Below are positions 32,471 through 44,116 of a stretch of 64,000 bases of DNA, in pieces. The notes beneath the pieces were generated by a model that saw nothing but the letters and a program-made list of their open reading frames with translations, was not told the DNA's origin and searched no databases. Source of the stretch: Multifurca ochricompacta (taxonomy: Eukaryota; Basidiomycota; Agaricomycetes; Russulales; Russulaceae); assembly GCA_022496185.1 (NCBI GenBank), contig WTXG01000028.1, forward strand, positions 1-64,000, written 5' to 3'. Both the position numbers and the translations under genes were made by a program. Within the stretch, counting starts at the first letter, position 1, and every line of letters begins with the position of its first letter.

Positions 32471-34243
32471 CTATCCCCCATTACGTCTCCACGCGTACCT
32501 CGGCAGCTGTGCAGCGACACACAGCCCAACGCCCACCAAGACGTACAGTACAACGTACACAAAGTTACCGCCCAAGACATTATTTGTAATGGAAAATGCG
32601 AAAAGCCAATCAGCGGCAACCGGCCCGACTGCGCGCTGGACTGAAACCACCGTTTGAGCGAGTCCCATTGTGGTGCCAAGGGACCGCTTGCTAGGAGCTG
32701 CAGACGATATAAACAGGAAGATAGAACCTGATAAAAGACACACATCATTAGCATTTATTGCCAACACAGGCGCACTTAAAACTTACTAAACCCCGTTTCG
32801 GAGATGCTTAATGACAACAACTGCAAGAACATGAGTAGCCAGACGGTCGCTTTTGACCCACCGCCGGCAGCTAGATTCTCAAGTGGGAACATTGTATAGA
32901 TGATTGCACACACAGCAACGCTAGTAACAAAGACGCGCTGTGGGCCAAAGCGCCGGGCCATGAGCGGAAAGAAGGCAAATTGGAAAGCACCATTAAAGAA
33001 CCCGTAGGAGGACATCCACAAGCCAATCGATACTGGACGCAGGTCGAGCCCACCGAACTCGACTGACGTTGACCAGACCAATGGGATGAGCGCCGTCGCT
33101 GCCATACTGACAAGGGCAAGCATCGCATAGTTGGCAATTGAGATCACGACTGGTCTTATGAGCACGGAGCGCAGTGGCAGCAATTTTTTGGGGTTGCTCG
33201 GCTCTTCATCCAGTGTGTCATTCGGCCCTTCCCGAGACCCGTTCAAAGTAACCTTCGCGAATTGGAGTTTCATGGGTGGGGTGTTCATTGTCTAAGCGCC
33301 ATGTCATTTCACAACCTTCCTGCAGACAGCTAGAAACCAACCTCTTTCAAGAACAATGCAGCGATGATAAAAGATAGGCATGACAAAGCGGCTGCTGCTA
33401 GACATGGCAAGAAGTACGGGTAGCTGGCCCAGAAAGGATGTGAGAACAAGTCTGGCCAGCGATCTTGTGGTCTTGAGAGAACACCACCAATTAGAGGGCT
33501 AAGTGTCCAGGGTGTTAGCGAGTCAAAGTGACAGTATGCGACGTATCTGACAAACCCCATCATGCAACCGAGCGACCAAGCCACTGGTAAAACCGAAAAC
33601 CCTCGTGCCACGTTGGATTCGTCCGTGAGTTCGGAAATCATGCTCTTCAAGACGCCAGTGCTACCCTTCATCGCTCCATGTAAGCAGCGACTACAATCAT
33701 CCAGTCAGTGAACGCTCTGGTCTACACGAGGAAGGAGTACCTAAGGACAAGGGCCCATAAAGAACGGGAAAGGCCAAATGTGATAATCGAAATGATCACA
33801 CCCATGAAGCACGACAGAAGTACGGGCTTGCGCCCTATGTGATCGGATAGGCGGTTCCAATGAAGCGCAGTGACTGCCTCTGCAGCAAAATGCGAGGCCA
33901 CCTGTGATGTAGTTCGGTGCCAGTTGTGAATGATATAGGTGGGACTCACTATAACCCCAGAATAATATCCAACCTTGCGGTCATCTCCACCAACAATTGG
34001 AAGCTCTTTGACAAGCTGATGAAGTTGTTGAGCCCTGATGCGTTGCATATGGTCGAGAAACTACAGTACTACCTGATTGAGATAAGGACTTATGGAATGC
34101 GAAATAGTAGACTCGGCGAGCCAAACGGAGAAGAGAATGAAGATCTGGGCTTTAGGAAGCCGTGTTGGTTTCTGTGGGACATCGGCATTCTGGAACAAGG
34201 GCGTCTCCTCGTCGGTATTGCCTTCATATCTTGTTGGAGACAT
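32471..34243 (-). CDS. MFS transporter, DHA1/TetA-like (copy 2, intact)
   Basis: This has the same family and exon plan as copy 3. The ATG at 34243 gives MSPTRYEGNTDEETPLF, then KAQIFILFSVWLAESTISHS as helix 1. Exons then supply LVKELPIVGGDDRKVGYYSG, AEAVTALHWNRLSDHIGRKP, LKSMISELTDESNVARGFSV, RPQDRWPDLF, SVLIRPVVISIANYA and ALIPLVWSTSVEFGGL. The C-terminus has AAPSKRSLGTTMGLAQ and FAFSITNNVLGGN and stops at 32471. Introns are short with GT-AG ends. Every signature segment missing from copy 1 is present here, so this is the probable intact source of the inverted duplicate. The substrate is unknown. A toxin or metabolite exporter is only a guess from the family. Confidence 0.88.
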
Positions 34244-35080
34244 GGGTGGGGGAATTGACGGGGGACTGGATGGGTTGAAAACATCGATGCAATTCTGGGG
34301 TATCAGAAGGTTTATAGTGGCTGTTACCAGCCAGCCAGCTATGGATCTTCAGATACACAACTCGGGACATTTATGCTAAAGGAAGGTTCGAAACGTTCAT
34401 CATTGGATGGGCCAATGAGGGACTCGTACCTACACGTAACTTGATACAAAGTGCTTTGCGGTTCGGTGTGAATTCTCGTAGAAGTTCTACTTACTCGTTT
34501 TGGTGACGGGGGCCGGGGCTCGAAAGCACCAGCCCGTCAGGTTCCTCAATGTAGTTACCAGCGTCTACTTGAAACTATTCCCAGCGGTCTGATCTGATAT
34601 CTGATGAGATATGAGCGCCTTCAGCTACAGCCCCTACTACCCTCACTCAAAGAAGAAATCCTACCAAATAAGAACGAACGAGGGCAGACTCACACGGCTG
34701 TCTCACGTTGGCCCTCTTCAATTCTTCTGATTCGCCCATTTCGCGATTACCATTGGCCGTTGCGCATTTTTGCCGAGGTCCATTCAGGTCCACCCGAGCC
34801 CTTCCCCCCCTGTGGGTGGAGGTACGGCGGGTAGCAACGTGGGTCTCATGGTTTCAACTCAATTACATTTATTTTACATAAGTACCGTTCCACTAGCCTA
34901 CTAGTACATTGACTCGATTATCTCATCATCCAGGTGCTTGTTGTTATACAAGGTCGCTTGTCGCTTGATTGGCTGCGTTCACAACTCACCATTCACTATC
35001 TGGGACATCATCTTGTGTTGTTGGGTTCTGGCATTTTCCGGCTGTCGGTTCACGTGATCAGACTTGTTCGCACGATAGGG
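34244..35080. other. Intergenic region, no gene recognised
   Basis: This is the upstream region of MFS copy 2. No convincing open frame, TE motif or RNA gene was seen. Confidence 0.45.
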
Positions 35081-35084
35081 TAAT

Positions 35085-35625
35085 TTACAGAGGGGTAATT
35101 TACTGGTAATTTACCATTAAAAAGTCCACGTGATACTTTCATGTGATGTTTTCAATTGAGAAGTTGTAGTCTAGGGGCTCTTCAAGAGAGTTAGGAGCAG
35201 CCACAGAAGTGTCACTTGATGGTTCACCAGAAAGAGCTGCTGCAAGACACTGAGATGACAGATCAATAATTGGTGAGACCTTGAGAGAATGTTCAGGATG
35301 GAACATCTCAAGATTTGGCTCATCCAACCAGCTATTGTCCTCGTTTTCATCTGGATTCTCATCCAGTGTGCCATCTGACTTTGAAAAGAACCTGTTCTTG
35401 ATATTAAAAAATTTCACAGACAGTTTTGAATTAGCATGCAAGCAAGCCTTTGATGATAGTGAGATAAGCTGTCAAAAATGTGCAAATAGATAGTTATGCT
35501 GTTTTGTAGTACTGCCAAATCTGAGTCACGTAGGCACGTGACCTCGTGAATTACTACCTCCCACAGCGGCCCAGTAAATTACCAGTAAATTACCGGTAAT
35601 TTACTGGTAAATATTGGGTTGGGAA
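35085..35625. mobile_element. Probable MITE-like unit with GGTAATTTAC inverted repeats
   Basis: The left arm at 35094-35115 (GGTAATTTACTGGTAATTTA) is matched in inverted form by the right arm at 35571-35595. The right arm also contains a perfect 26-base palindrome at 35582-35607 centred on TTACCGGTAA. CACGTG-like motifs lie just inside both arms. No target duplication was identified, so the class is uncertain. Confidence 0.5.
35139..35470 (-). pseudogene. Small coding remnant inside the 35.1 kb inverted-repeat unit
   Basis: About 110 codons are open on the minus strand, including SVKFFNIKNRFFSKSDG, then an acidic stretch rich in Asp, Glu and Asn, and SSQCLAAALSGEPSSD. A splice-acceptor-like CAG lies just upstream near 35472. 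Its enclosure by inverted repeats suggests a transposase remnant, but no family was recognised. Confidence 0.3.
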
Positions 35626-35835
35626 AAAAGTACCTATTTTTTCCGCAACCCTATTGCATGACCTTCAGTGAATGGGATGGGTACCTGTAGCAAGCTATAA
35701 ATGCATAGCTACACAAATGAATCAGTGAATGGATAATGTAGCTGTAACACAGAAAGTACTGACCACTGAGGTTTCTAACTATGCTACTGAATCTTTATGA
35801 TAAAGAAAATTTGCATGACCCACATGCTCTGAATA

Positions 35836-35861
35836 TTTTTTTTTTTTTTTTTTTTTTTTTT
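35836..35861 (-). other. LINE poly(A) tail
   Basis: A run of 26 T on the plus strand forms the 3' A tail of the LINE. It directly abuts the target duplication, as expected for target-primed reverse transcription. Confidence 0.9.
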
Positions 35862-36095
35862 GAACTCGACTTTATTGACACGCTTGCGGGACTCAGCCCA
35901 ATCGCATGGCTACATCAGGGTACAATGTAACTACTGTGGGGTGTACATGGAGATGCTGTGTCTACAGGGACATGCTAGGCAGAAAACTCTAAGAGAAAAA
36001 CCTGAGGGAGAGAGTACGTGGAATGGCTGTCTGAGAAAGAGACCGTTCGAAGCAAAATAAAGAATCTTACTAAGTCCAAGTCCAGTGAGACCCCT

Positions 36096-39000
36096 TCAAG
36101 GGGGTTTGCGGGGCCTGCGGGCATGGATGGGCTTGAAGAAAGCCCCTGAGTTCTGGATGAATTCCAGAAGCTGAGTAACTCTGGCACGATTGTTGAAAAT
36201 CTGTGGCCAGGTGAGCTCGTCGAACAGCAAGCCTGGGTCCATGTTGCATTCTGTCCGTGTTTGGGCATGTAATGGACAGTCAAGGGCGACGTGTGCAAAT
36301 GTTGCAGGGGTGACGCCGTCGCAATGGCAGAGGTGTTCCGCCTCTGGATGGGATTTGAGGAACTGTTCGTGGTACTCCACGATAAAGGTGTGGCTGGTGG
36401 CCAGCTGGAAGGCGGTGGAGACCATATGTTGGGTGAACGGGTTGTCTTTGTGTTTGATGGTAGCTGCCGTCCAGAGGGGATGGTTGCCGCCAGTGGGAGG
36501 ACCCAGGATGGAGATGCTGTAGGCTTTGTGGCCAGCCTGAGCTTCAGCATCGAGGGAGCGCAAGTGGAGCCATTCCCCACGCCAGTTGTCATAGGCACGG
36601 AGGCATGACAGGGCACGCCACTGGAGTGGGGAAGGGGGCTCGTCGAGGTTGCCCGGGTTGTGCAGGCGACACGCGCAGTCCGCGGCCTTGGGGGCCAGCA
36701 AGGAGGCGCGATAGCGAGGGGAGGGGGGCACCACATAAAAGTGATGTCCAAGGAGGGATGATCTGCAAGAAGCTTAGCCAGTGCTTTGTGAAACAAGACA
36801 AAGTCACCTGTGAAGCGACGAGGATCGCATGTGCGGAGCCCTGCCAAGGTCGAACTCGATGGGGCCGTGAGGATGAGACGAGGGGCAATGGTGCGGCCCT
36901 CATAGTACAAGGCGAGCCACTGGAGGGTGTGGCAGAGGGCGAAAAGGTCAATGTCGGCCTTAACGCCCCCAGTGCCACGGGTCCAGTGGTTCGTGGTTTT
37001 GCCTGAGGCGTCCATGAGGATGGCGCTGGCGGCACCAATGAGCTTCTTGTCCACTCGTTTGGCACGGGAGTGCGATGTAGCCACATGAATAAGGGCTATG
37101 TCAGTGCGGGGCAAATCCAGGAGTGCACAGACTTCGTTGAGACGTCCAGTTGGGGGGCATGTACCCACGAAGTGGATATGGGTGCCCCAGGCAGGGAGAT
37201 CCCATGGTGCGAAAGCGAGAATGTCTGGGAGCCCCTCGAGAGGGGGTACACGGTCAGCAAGCGCTTGCAGAGGGGTGAGCTGGCAAGGCGGAGTGGGCGC
37301 GGTGGCCCAGGTGCGATGGCAGTGACATGGGTGGAGTAGAGTGTCATCCAGCGAGCCATGAAGGCGCTGGATGGGCTGGGAGTGAGCAGGAAGAGAGGTG
37401 TACCGTAAAGCAGTGGTGTCGGCCAACTTCTCAACGAAGTGCTTCATCGGGAGGACCCACATGAGCTCATGGAGCGGTTCGTGGGGTGCGGTGTGGAAGG
37501 AGCCAGTGATCTTGTGGACCACGGCATTCGACACAAGCTGGAGACACTTGATGAGAGCGGGTGCCTGCCTGGTGTGGACCCACAGCTGAGAGCTGTAGGT
37601 CAAAACCGGGAGGCAGATGGCGTTGAGGACGAGTCGCCAGTTCTTCGTGGTGAGGCCTCGTTTGGAGTTGCCCAGCAATTGTAAGGTGCTAATGGACGTG
37701 CGTGCCTGTCGACACATAATATCTACGTGAGGACACCAGGGGAGGGAAGGAGTGAAAAAGAAACCCAAGTATCGCACCTGGGCCCCCGCCTTGACAACAA
37801 AGTCAGGCGCGTTGTGGCAGGGGAGGGAGATGTTGTGCGGGGGTAGGTTCCATGTGCGCGTGTGGGAGAAGAAGAGGGCTTCGGTCTTCGCAGGGTCCGC
37901 AGACATCCCAGCGCGAGCCAGCCAGTCCATTGTGATCGCATAGTGGCGCCTCAATGAGGAAACCACTTCGTCCCATGTTGGTGCCCAGGCAAAGAGCAGG
38001 CCATCATCCATGTACATGGAGAGGCGGCAACCTTGCCAGGAAGTGGCTAGGTGGAGGAGTGGGGCGGCATAGAGAGTCGCCAGGACCGGTGAGATGGGAG
38101 AGCCCTGGGGGGTCCCAATAGTCGTGGCGTGTGGAGGGCCAACCGTGCCATTGAATGACAAGGAGGCTGTGTGATCAGTGAGGAAACTGTGTACCCAAGC
38201 TGATACCTGTGGGGGGTAGCCGAGCCGTGAGAGGATGGCTGCACATTGCTGAGGGTGTACGTGGTCAAAGAACCCTGAGACGTCAAACAGCACCATCCCG
38301 CAGACCATGCCAGAGGCCTGGACGCAGGTGATGTCGTGGACCAGGGATAATGCCGAGTCCAGGCAGCATGAGTTGGAACGTGCGCTGAACTGGGTAGATG
38401 GGAGAGTGGCGTATCGGTCAATGTCGGACGTGAGACACTTGGCGAGGGACTTGTTGAGTAGCTTCCTGAGAGTCTCCAGCAAGGAGATCGGACGATGGGC
38501 CTTAGTGAGGCTGTAGTCCGGGTGTGCTGGCTTCGGGAGGACGACCGTGAGGGCTCGTTTCCACAAGGCAGGCACATGTCCGAGCTGGACAGAGGCGTTG
38601 AAGAGGGCTGTGATGTGATCATCAATTGAAGGCCAGGCCCACTTGAGGATTCGCCAATTGATCTTGGAGAAGCCAGGAGCAGACTTTGACGAGGTCCTGC
38701 GCAGCAGGTCAGCAATCTCATCAGGGGTGAAAGGTACCCAGTCCCATGTAGGGAATGGCGGGGGGTCGTCAGCAAAGGTGGTAGGCACAGGAGTGGATTC
38801 GGACCCAAAGAACTGGGCGACGAAAACCTCTTCTATGGCGGGTCAGTCCCAGAGGAGGGGGCCAGAGGGTCTGCGTATGGCGGGGACAATGGAAATTCGT
38901 CTCCCATGACGCCAAGCAGCAACGTCCCAGACGTCTTGCGCAGAGATGGCCTCATTGGTCCAAGTGAACTTAGCCTGCCATATTTCGTGGCAAAGGGCTG

Positions 39001-40060
39001 TAGAAGCGAGGGCCTTGGTGGCAGGGTCGTGTCGAGAGCACCGAAGTGAGGTAACTGCTTGCGTGCAGGCAGGGTTCCACCACTTGGCGCGTTTGGCATG
39101 AGGTGTGGATGTGACGGCCAGGTGCGCGTCAGACATCGTAATCAAGACATCCAGAAGGGCGTCGGCAAAGGAGTCCATGTCAGCTGGGGTGAGCAGCTGG
39201 GGGATAGGCGGCAGGGAGAGGTCCAGGTGGTTGCACCAAGCTGTAAGTGTGTCGTCTGAGACTTTAGTGACGTACAACTTAACAGGCGAGGCAGGGGCCA
39301 GAGCCATAAGAGAATGTTGCCAAGAAAAGCGCAATCCAGCGTGGTCGGAACCGAGGCTGGTGGCCCAGTCTATGACAACAGGGGAGAGAGACCCACTGAC
39401 TCGAAGCGAGAGAGAGGCCCAGACTAGGTCAAGAGTGCTGCCAGGGTGATTGGCAGCGTGTCTAGTGATGACACCAGGGGGAGAGACCAAGTCCAGACCT
39501 TGGTCAGTGGCCCAATCCAAGAAGGGAGAGGCGGAGGGGGAGGGTGGATGTGATGAGCCAGGCGGGGCCCAGTCCGGGTGGTGGAGATTGAAGTCCCCAG
39601 CAAGAATGGTCGGGGTGTCGTCCAGGACTATCGACAGCAGCGCCTGAAGTGCGGTTGGGTCGTGGACGTCATTATAGAATGAGATGATCCGTAGGACACT
39701 TGAACCTGTCCTCAGATCACCCACCAGAATGCAAGGGTGTGCGCACACGTCATGCCGTGTCGAGAACTGTGCGGCGAAAGGAGTGTCAGTGTGGTGAGGG
39801 TGGTATTTCCTCACATAAACGAGAGTCTTGGCGCGAGACAGTGCCAGTAGGGAAGGGTAGAAGAAGTCCCAGCCAGGGTGGGCTGGGGCACCAAGGGTAT
39901 CCTGACCGTCGGGCATGGTGTCGGAACGGGAGACCCCAATTCGGCCAAACCAGGGTTCCTGTACCAAAAGAATGTGGTCCTGGGAGTTAGTATTCAACAC
40001 AGTGTGCAGGTTCACGTTACTGTGTTGTATGTTGAGGCTCAGGATGGAGCACTCAGACAT
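36096..40060 (-). pseudogene. LINE ORF2: endonuclease, reverse transcriptase, RNase H-like region
   Basis: The ATG at 40060 overlaps the ORF1 stop (ATGTCTGA). The APE-type endonuclease has SLNIQHSNVNLH, LVQEPWFG, LAGDFNLHHPDW and the catalytic-type SDHAGLRFSW. An in-frame TGA at 38843-38845 separates it from the RT, which continues in the same frame. RT motifs include FSKINWRILKWAW, HRPISLLETLRKLLNKSLA, FDVSGFFDHV, TPQGSPISPVLATLYA and YMDD (near 38010). The RNase H-like segment reads LILTAPSSSTLAGL where an Asp is expected. A frameshift near 36735, in a G-run, moves the C-terminus, with its Cys/His box HLCHCDG...FAHVALDCPLH, to another frame ending at 36096. Confidence 0.92.
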
Positions 40061-43000
40061 GGGTAATAACGAAAGGGTCCTGGGAGGGCGCCGGTGGGGG
40101 CACAAGAATGTGCTCGTGGCGTAGAGCGATAGTCCGTTTGATGAGTCGAACGGAGTCAGGCTCCTCAGGGTTGATGCGTCTGGTGACCGATGCACCAGAG
40201 CTGTTGCTGCCGATGAGGCGGTCGAAGAAGTAAAGCTTGACGGCTGCCTCGCAGTGGCGCAAGGAGTCAAGTAGGAAACGCAGGTGTTGGTGCCTGTGTG
40301 TGGTCAGAACCTCTGTGTTGGAGAGGAGGCTGCAGAGCCCGGTGCGGGTATGGAGTTTGGGTGGGGCGGCATCAACCATGGCCTGCGAGAGCTGGCACGG
40401 GGTGAGGGACGGGCCCGAGTCTGTAGAAGAAGGGCCAGCAGAGGGGCCCGGGGTAGCCGTGAACTCAGAGATGGAGGACGTACTCAGAGCCTCCTGAACA
40501 GGAGGCCGGGCAGTCTTCCGCATAGTAGTCATGCACGCATCAGGGCGCGCGGTGAGGGGCTTGGGAGGAGCTGGGGCTGGTTGCGCAGAGGCAGGGGCCG
40601 GGGCAGCAGGTGCAGCCTTGGCAGGACGCTTACAGGAGCGTCGTGTCACCGTGGTGAAGCCGGCAGGATCACCAGTCGCCTGGGTGTTGCCTGGGGTGGC
40701 GCCGAGGACGGGTGCTGGGACCGCAGACGGGCCGGTCCAGTTGTCTGGCGTGTCAGCCAGCGGGGGAGCAGCAAACGGGCCCCTCTTGGGGCACTTCGCA
40801 GAATGGGCATGGTGGCCCACCTGCCCGCAGAGCAGGCATTTGAAGGAACAGTTGCACTGACCTGCAACCTTGTGGGGGCCAGTGCAGCGGACATTGTGTT
40901 CTGTGAAGGGGTGTGCACCTCTGCACTTGTAGCAGAGGGGCTTGTCCAGCAGCTGGGCACAAACCCGGCGGCCGTTGGCGCGCTTGAGCTGTTGGGTGCG
41001 GTGACCCAGTTTGTGGCAGCGGCCACATTGGACTAGCGTCGGGGCGGGTCCGGCATGAACAAGCCGGGCCAATCGGCTGAACATATAGGTGGGCGTGCGA
41101 CCTCAACCTGAGAGAGCCCATGGAGGGCGAAGACGACTGTGGCTTGAGCCGAACGGATGTTGGTGGGCTCCTGTTGCCACTGCGGCGGGGAAGGGAAGAG
41201 CACATGTGTAAACTGCCCATTGTGGTGCAGTTCAGTCTGCAGCATGGCAGGGTCGAAAATGACCCCATCCCCGGCAGAGACGTAGACATCACGCAGCTGG
41301 AACCATTCCCAGCCGCGGGTGGGGACCAAGTGGCCACCCGGGAATTGTTTCACGAGTGTGGGCTCGTAAGGCAGGATCGTCTGGAGGGGGTGAACTCCAG
41401 CAAAGGTGAAGATGAAATTACCTTCCAACCAGCCGGCTCCAATGGACCAGCGTCCAGAAAGAAGGTGGGGTGCAGACGGGGCCTGTCGAAGCAAGGCCTG
41501 GCGAGCACCTAGGAGGAGTTGGGGAGGCGGCGGGAGGCCACGAGAGAGTGTGCCAGCAGGAAGAGGTGGCAGGATCACTGAGACTTCCGTGGTGTGCTCT
41601 TGGGCTGGAGCGCGCGTGAGAGCAGTGGCAGCAGCCTTGGGGGCCGTGCGTGGGTTGGGAGCACCCTGCATGGTGCGGCCCTGGGCCTTGGTGGTGGCTT
41701 GGGCGAATGAGATGGCCCAAAGTTGCTGGGCCATGGTTGAGGGGCCAACAACCCAGAAGTTATCGGCGGGGGTCACACCCAGGGGTCCAGCAGCTGCAGT
41801 TGGGCCAGCAGGCTGGGTTGGGGTGCGGGTTTGTGCCGCAGGCTGTGGGCGGGCGGGCGGTGGGGACGCCTTTCTTGAGGCGGTTGATGCGCTCCAGAAC
41901 AAGCACAAGCATAGCCGCAATTTGATCCAGGGGATCAGTGGGTGGAGGCGGCGGGGCCTCAATGTTAGTAGGTACCTCAGTGAGGTATGAAAGTGAGGTG
42001 GACTCAGCTCGAGGGCCCTCTTCAGGGCCCAACATGTCCTCCTCGACTGCATGAATGGAGGCCGCAGTACCATGGTATGTGGCATCGAACCCCAAAGGGC
42101 TGACCGGGTGGAAGAACTCCTCGAGGGGTTGGGAAACCACCGGCAGAGAAACTGCCATTGGGGCAGCAGGCTGGGTCTCCAGAATGACCTCCTCCCGAGA
42201 GTGAGAGGAGGCGCGGGACGATGGCCATGAGGGGTACGGGGCAGCACGGGACCAAGAACGTGTGGGTGTTGTCGGGGACTCGTGGTGTGCCTTCTTCTTG
42301 GATGCGTGGGACTTTGCAGCCGAGCACAGGGTACGGTCGATGTTGGCCAAAGGTGAGATGGCCAGTAAGTTGATCTCGGCCTGGGCACAGGCATGGTGTT
42401 CTGCCGAGTATTGGAGACGATAGGCGGCGATCTCCTGAGAGACCTCCATGTGCATTTGTGCCTCCAGTTCAGACTGGATGCGGGCGCGGGTTTGCTCACG
42501 CGCAGTGTAGACCTCCGTGGCCACCTCAGACTCGAGGTTTTGACGGAACTGAAGGCGCAACTCCTCCATGAAGGCAGGCATCACCACTTGGGCGAGCCAT
42601 TCCGCACAGAGGTTGGCGCGAAGGGAGGTGTCGATTTGAGCGCTGAGCACCTCAAGGTGGGCCTGGGCCAATGACTGGCGGCTGTTGATGATGTGGTGGA
42701 GCTGGGCCACCATGGCCTGGATGTGGGCCAACGGGGTTTGAGGGACCTCAGCCCCACGCAGCAGGGAAACCGCATCAGTGAAATCACCCCCCTCATGGTA
42801 GTCCAAGAGGGAGATCGCAGAGGGAGATCGCAGGAAGCCACGAGTAATGGCTCCCAGGACGTTACGGAGCAGCCTGCCCCAGGAGACTGGCTCTAGGCCA
42901 GTGTGATAAGTGTGCTCACCTGAATGCTGTAGGCCGGCGTCAAGGAGCGCAGTTGTAATGCTGTTAGAGCGTTCCAGCATCACGCTTGTAATGCCCATAT

Positions 43001-43205
43001 TGGACTGGTTGTCCATGCAGAGGGCAGCCGCGAGGTAATAAAGAGAGTAGCCCATGCTACCCTCTGATGCATTTTGGAGGTCCCGACGATGGGCCTCATT
43101 GAGAAACTCGGTGCAGCACTCATGACTGGCCACATCAAGGTGAAGAGAATGTTCCGGTGTGTCCACTGGGTCGTAGAGCATGGGGTGGAGATATGCAAGG
43201 AGCAC
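40053..43205 (-). pseudogene. LINE ORF1, main part (three frames)
   Basis: ORF1 encodes the RNA-binding Gag-like protein of the LINE. It begins beyond element C (53255-53454) and resumes here at LLAYLHPMLYDPVD. A long helical region follows (VMPAFMEELRLQFRQNLESE, ARIQSELEAQMHMEVSQEIA), then a Pro/Ala-rich linker. Around 41870 the reading frame changes inside a C/G-rich run. Near 41060 it changes again to reach three Cys/His knuckles (CGRCHKLGHRTQQ, CYKCRGAHPFTEHNVRC, CLLCGQVGHHAHSAKC). The last frame ends at 40053, overlapping the ORF2 ATG. Confidence 0.82.
43201..43205. repeat. Target duplication of element C (left)
   Basis: AGCAC precedes TGTGACAG and is repeated at 53250-53254 after the 3' LTR, which proves that C inserted into the LINE ORF1. 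Confidence 0.9.
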
Positions 43206-43822
43206 TGTGACAGTTTCATCCACTAACATTTATGTCATGTGCACCATGTGTTTTCCTTTTCTTTTCCAAATATTTACTATATCACGCAGATACACACATG
43301 ACTTGCTTATGAAGGACTTATTACTTACATGCTGACTGATTTGCTTACTGATCTGACTTAGTGGCTTACTGATCAACATCCAGAGGGTGCAACCCCTCTC
43401 CCTTCTTTATCCTTCTGGGGTATTCTACTGTACAACCATTAGACTACCTAGTGAATGCTCTAGTAACTACCAGAACCAACCCTCATAAGTACTGAACATG
43501 TATATAAAGCCTAGGTAGTACAGGACAAGACCTTAAGTCTGTTCTTCTGTAGCAATACAGGTGTACTGGGACTCACATCACTTGACTGAAAGCACCCTCC
43601 ACTTGAAACCTTTAAGTCGCGCCTTGAAGGAACTTTGAACCCTTGAAAACTTGTAGCAGGACTTAGTGTCCCTGCCCGACTTCGCCTCGCGCGTGTGCCC
43701 CCTTGAACCGGCACAATCTGACTTAGGTTAATTCAACCTTGACTTGACAGAGAGGCTCTTGTAGCCCTGACAAACGACCTCGAATCTTGAACCTTGACAC
43801 AGCACCACACCTTGCTGTGACA
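43206..43822 (+). repeat. Element C 5' LTR
   Basis: This 617-base LTR has 8-base inverted ends TGTGACAG/CTGTGACA. The TATA box TATATAAAG is at 43501-43509. The predicted R start is near 43534. Confidence 0.93.
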
Positions 43823-43823
43823 T

Positions 43824-43836
43824 AAGAACAGACTTA
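43824..43836 (+). promoter_or_regulatory. Self-primer binding site of element C
   Basis: AAGAACAGACTTA begins at the second base after the 5' LTR. It is the exact complement of TAAGTCTGTTCTT at 43534-43546, 33 bases after the TATA box. Geometry matches elements A and B. Confidence 0.78.
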
Positions 43837-44116
43837 TCCAGAACTAAACAAAAAGAACTTACCAGAACTGCAAGGCGACGACGACGCGTCCCTTGCCCGA
43901 CACCTGATCGCGACGTCTTCAACACGCGAGCCCAGAACCCCACCGTCCGAACGAACGTCCTTCGACGAGACATCTCCACGACGATACCTGTCGACCGAAG
44001 AATCAGAACCCAGAGAAAGAGGAGACTTACCCTTTGACCTTCACAACCGATTTGCATTACTTGCCGCAACCAACGACACCATCGATATAGAAACTAGGAC
44101 CACCACTCCACAAATA

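Noticed and set aside
36190..41990. Numerous plus-strand open frames opposite the LINE ORFs, some over 200 codons
   Set aside because: They are shadows of the GC-rich minus-strand LINE ORFs, which carry the endonuclease, RT and zinc-knuckle motifs.
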